Source of the DNA: Eshraghiella crossota
GTDB lineage: Bacteria > Bacillota > Clostridia > Lachnospirales > Lachnospiraceae
Assembly: GCF_025148445.1 (NCBI RefSeq)
Contig: NZ_CP102270.1
Span: 2,457,324-2,521,323 of the forward strand
Length of the DNA: 64,000 bases
Reading direction: 5' to 3'
Position numbers and translations under genes: made by a program. Positions 63,174-64,000 of the stretch are shown in pieces (the first letter of the stretch is position 1; each line of letters opens with the position of its first letter). The notes under the pieces were generated by a model, which saw only the letters and a program-made list of their open reading frames with translations, ran no database searches and was not told the DNA's origin.

Positions 63174-63512
63174 TTATATAGATAAAATTTTATGAAGCCT
63201 TAAAAGATGTAACAATGCACTTTCTGTATCTGCATAATTCTTACCTTTTAAATTGGCTCTTGCAATAATGACAATATCATATCCTTTAAGAATACTTCCG
63301 CTGTTCAACCGGACGCTCTCACGTATTAAACGTGTCAACCGGTGTCGGACAATACTGTTCCCGACTTTCTTACTCACAGATATTCCCAATCTGAGATTAT
63401 CCGTTCGATTCTCCAAAACATACATAACCAGATACTTATTTGCATAAGAAACACCGTTCTTATATACATTCTGAAAATTCATATTACTTTTCAAAGACTC
63501 ATATCCGTTCAT
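63174..63512 (-). CDS. rnpA: Ribonuclease P protein component
   Basis: A 112-residue basic protein that binds the RNase P RNA. The RNR motif region RLGISVSKKVGNSIVRHRLTRLIRE is clear. I take ATG 63512 (after AGAGAG) over an in-frame GTG nine bases upstream. Its product together with the RNA would mature the tRNA-Arg at 49572. Confidence 0.95.
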   Translation of the reverse strand: MNGYESLKSNMNFQNVYKNGVSYANKYLVMYVLENRTDNLRLGISVSKKVGNSIVRHRLTRLIRESVRLNSGSILKGYDIVIIARANLKGKNYADTESALLHLLRLHKILSI

Positions 63513-63544
63513 GTAATACACTCTCTTTCATAACTTATAGTGAG

Positions 63545-63572
63545 AAAGAAAAAGGCCACACTTTTTGCGGCC
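63545..63572 (-). terminator. Terminator after rpmH
   Basis: On the minus strand GGCCGC/GTGGCC (63554-63571) with an AAAAA-containing loop is followed by five T and a CTTTC tail; the stem starts at the rpmH stop. Confidence 0.8.
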
Positions 63573-63706
63573 TATGCTGATAATACTTTTCTACCTTTTG
63601 CTCTTCTGGCAGCAAGAACTTTTCTTCCACCGGCAGTGCTCATTCTTGATCTGAATCCATGAACTTTAGATCTTGATCTCTTCTTAGGCTGGAATGTCAT
63701 CTTCAT
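63572..63706 (-). CDS. rpmH: 50S ribosomal protein L34
   Basis: A 44-residue, very basic protein: [18 protein letters not shown], then [17 protein letters not shown]. It is the standard L34 sequence. ATG 63706 has GGAGG nine bases upstream. It is the gene next to oriC/dnaA in most bacteria. Confidence 0.98.
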   Translation of the reverse strand: MKMTFQPKKRSRSKVHGFRSRMSTAGGRKVLAARRAKGRKVLSA

Positions 63707-63740
63707 GCGAATACACCTCCTTGTAATATTTTTGTCCTAT

Positions 63741-63770
63741 ATTATAGAACATCATTCTCATTCTATTCAA
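63741..63770 (-). promoter_or_regulatory. rpmH promoter
   Basis: TTGAAT (63770-63765), 18-bp spacer and TATAAT (63746-63741), about 35 bases before the rpmH start. Confidence 0.75.
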
Positions 63771-63798
63771 AAACCTTTATAAAGTCAAGCATTTATTG

Positions 63799-63831
63799 TT
63801 ATCAACATTATGTGGATAACTTTGTGGATAA
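63799..63831. other. oriC: DnaA boxes, part of oriC
   Basis: Two perfect boxes TGTGGATAA at 63811-63819 and 63823-63831, and one inverted near-match TTATCAACA at 63799-63807, lie in an AT-rich gap beside rpmH. This is the usual origin position in Firmicutes. Confidence 0.85.
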
Positions 63832-63924
63832 AGTGTTTAAATAGTGTTTATAAATACCCTCATTAACGTTTTTAAGCCATTTATTTTGTGCATATATCAA
63901 TTCACAATCATTTTTTATTAAAAG

Positions 63925-63953
63925 TTGAAAATTTCTTTAAAATGAGGTAAAAT
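63925..63953 (+). promoter_or_regulatory. Rightward promoter, probably of dnaA
   Basis: TTGAAA (63925-63930), 17-bp spacer and TAAAAT (63948-63953). The window ends with AGGAG and a few bases (63990-64000), fitting a ribosome site for dnaA just outside. Confidence 0.7.
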
Positions 63954-64000
63954 AGGAGTTGAATATCGTGAGATATTATCGTTTTTTTAGGAGCAGCATC

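Overview
The window is a piece of chromosome from an AT-rich, Gram-positive anaerobe, most probably a member of the Lachnospiraceae (Clostridia). The evidence is the origin-proximal order rpmH-rnpA-yidD-yidC-jag-mnmE-mnmG-rsmG-parA-parB with perfect parS sites, the DUF4446 and DUF3881 genes beside parB and serS, and a Tn1549-type conjugative element. No species call is possible from sequence reading alone.

Right part (about 50.1-64.0 kb): host chromosome beside oriC. DnaA boxes and a strong rightward promoter at the right edge suggest that dnaA starts just outside the window. Leftward come rpmH, rnpA, yidD, yidC, jag, mnmE, mnmG, rsmG, a coiled-coil protein, a NarL-type response regulator, three parS sites, soj/parA and spo0J/parB, a DUF4446 protein, an HD-GYP protein, serS and a DUF3881 protein.

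Boundary (about 49.3-50.1 kb): a strong tRNA promoter leads into only the 5' half of a tRNA-Arg(CCT). A 217-bp unit follows twice, each time ending in another 5' half, and then a complete tRNA-Arg(CCT) with its own terminator. This is probably the attachment region of the integrated element.

Left part (1 to about 49.6 kb): an integrative conjugative element (ICE), nearly all on the minus strand. From right to left it has a parB'-parA-parB cluster, a RepA_N-type initiator (repA2), an XRE regulator with a membrane protein, an ArdA-DUF5688 antirestriction fusion, a second RepA_N-type initiator (repA1), small proteins, a PcfB-like protein, the VirD4 coupling ATPase, Maff2, VirB6/TrbL, PrgI, VirB4 and a CD1108-type cell-wall protein cut by the window edge. 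The ICE relaxase and integrase are not in the window. Each repA gene carries four iterons of 23-bp period inside its coding sequence.

The most striking feature interrupts the type IV secretion operon at maff2: three tandem, apparently identical copies of a 10,778-bp integrative mobilizable element (IME), separated by two identical 380-bp spacers (period 11,158 bp, 5103-38196). Each IME carries a large serine recombinase, MobA/MobL relaxase, an oriT with an RSF1010-like nic region, a CHC2 primase, a VirE/VapE helicase, a small initiator-like winged-helix protein, TnpV, three XRE regulators, a membrane protein and a DUF1835/DUF3658 cargo protein. Each spacer holds the 3' half of one maff2 gene and the 5' half of the next. 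The simplest history is two neighbouring maff2 paralogues, both invaded at the same site, followed by unequal recombination that amplified the unit. An assembly artefact remains possible and should be excluded with long reads.
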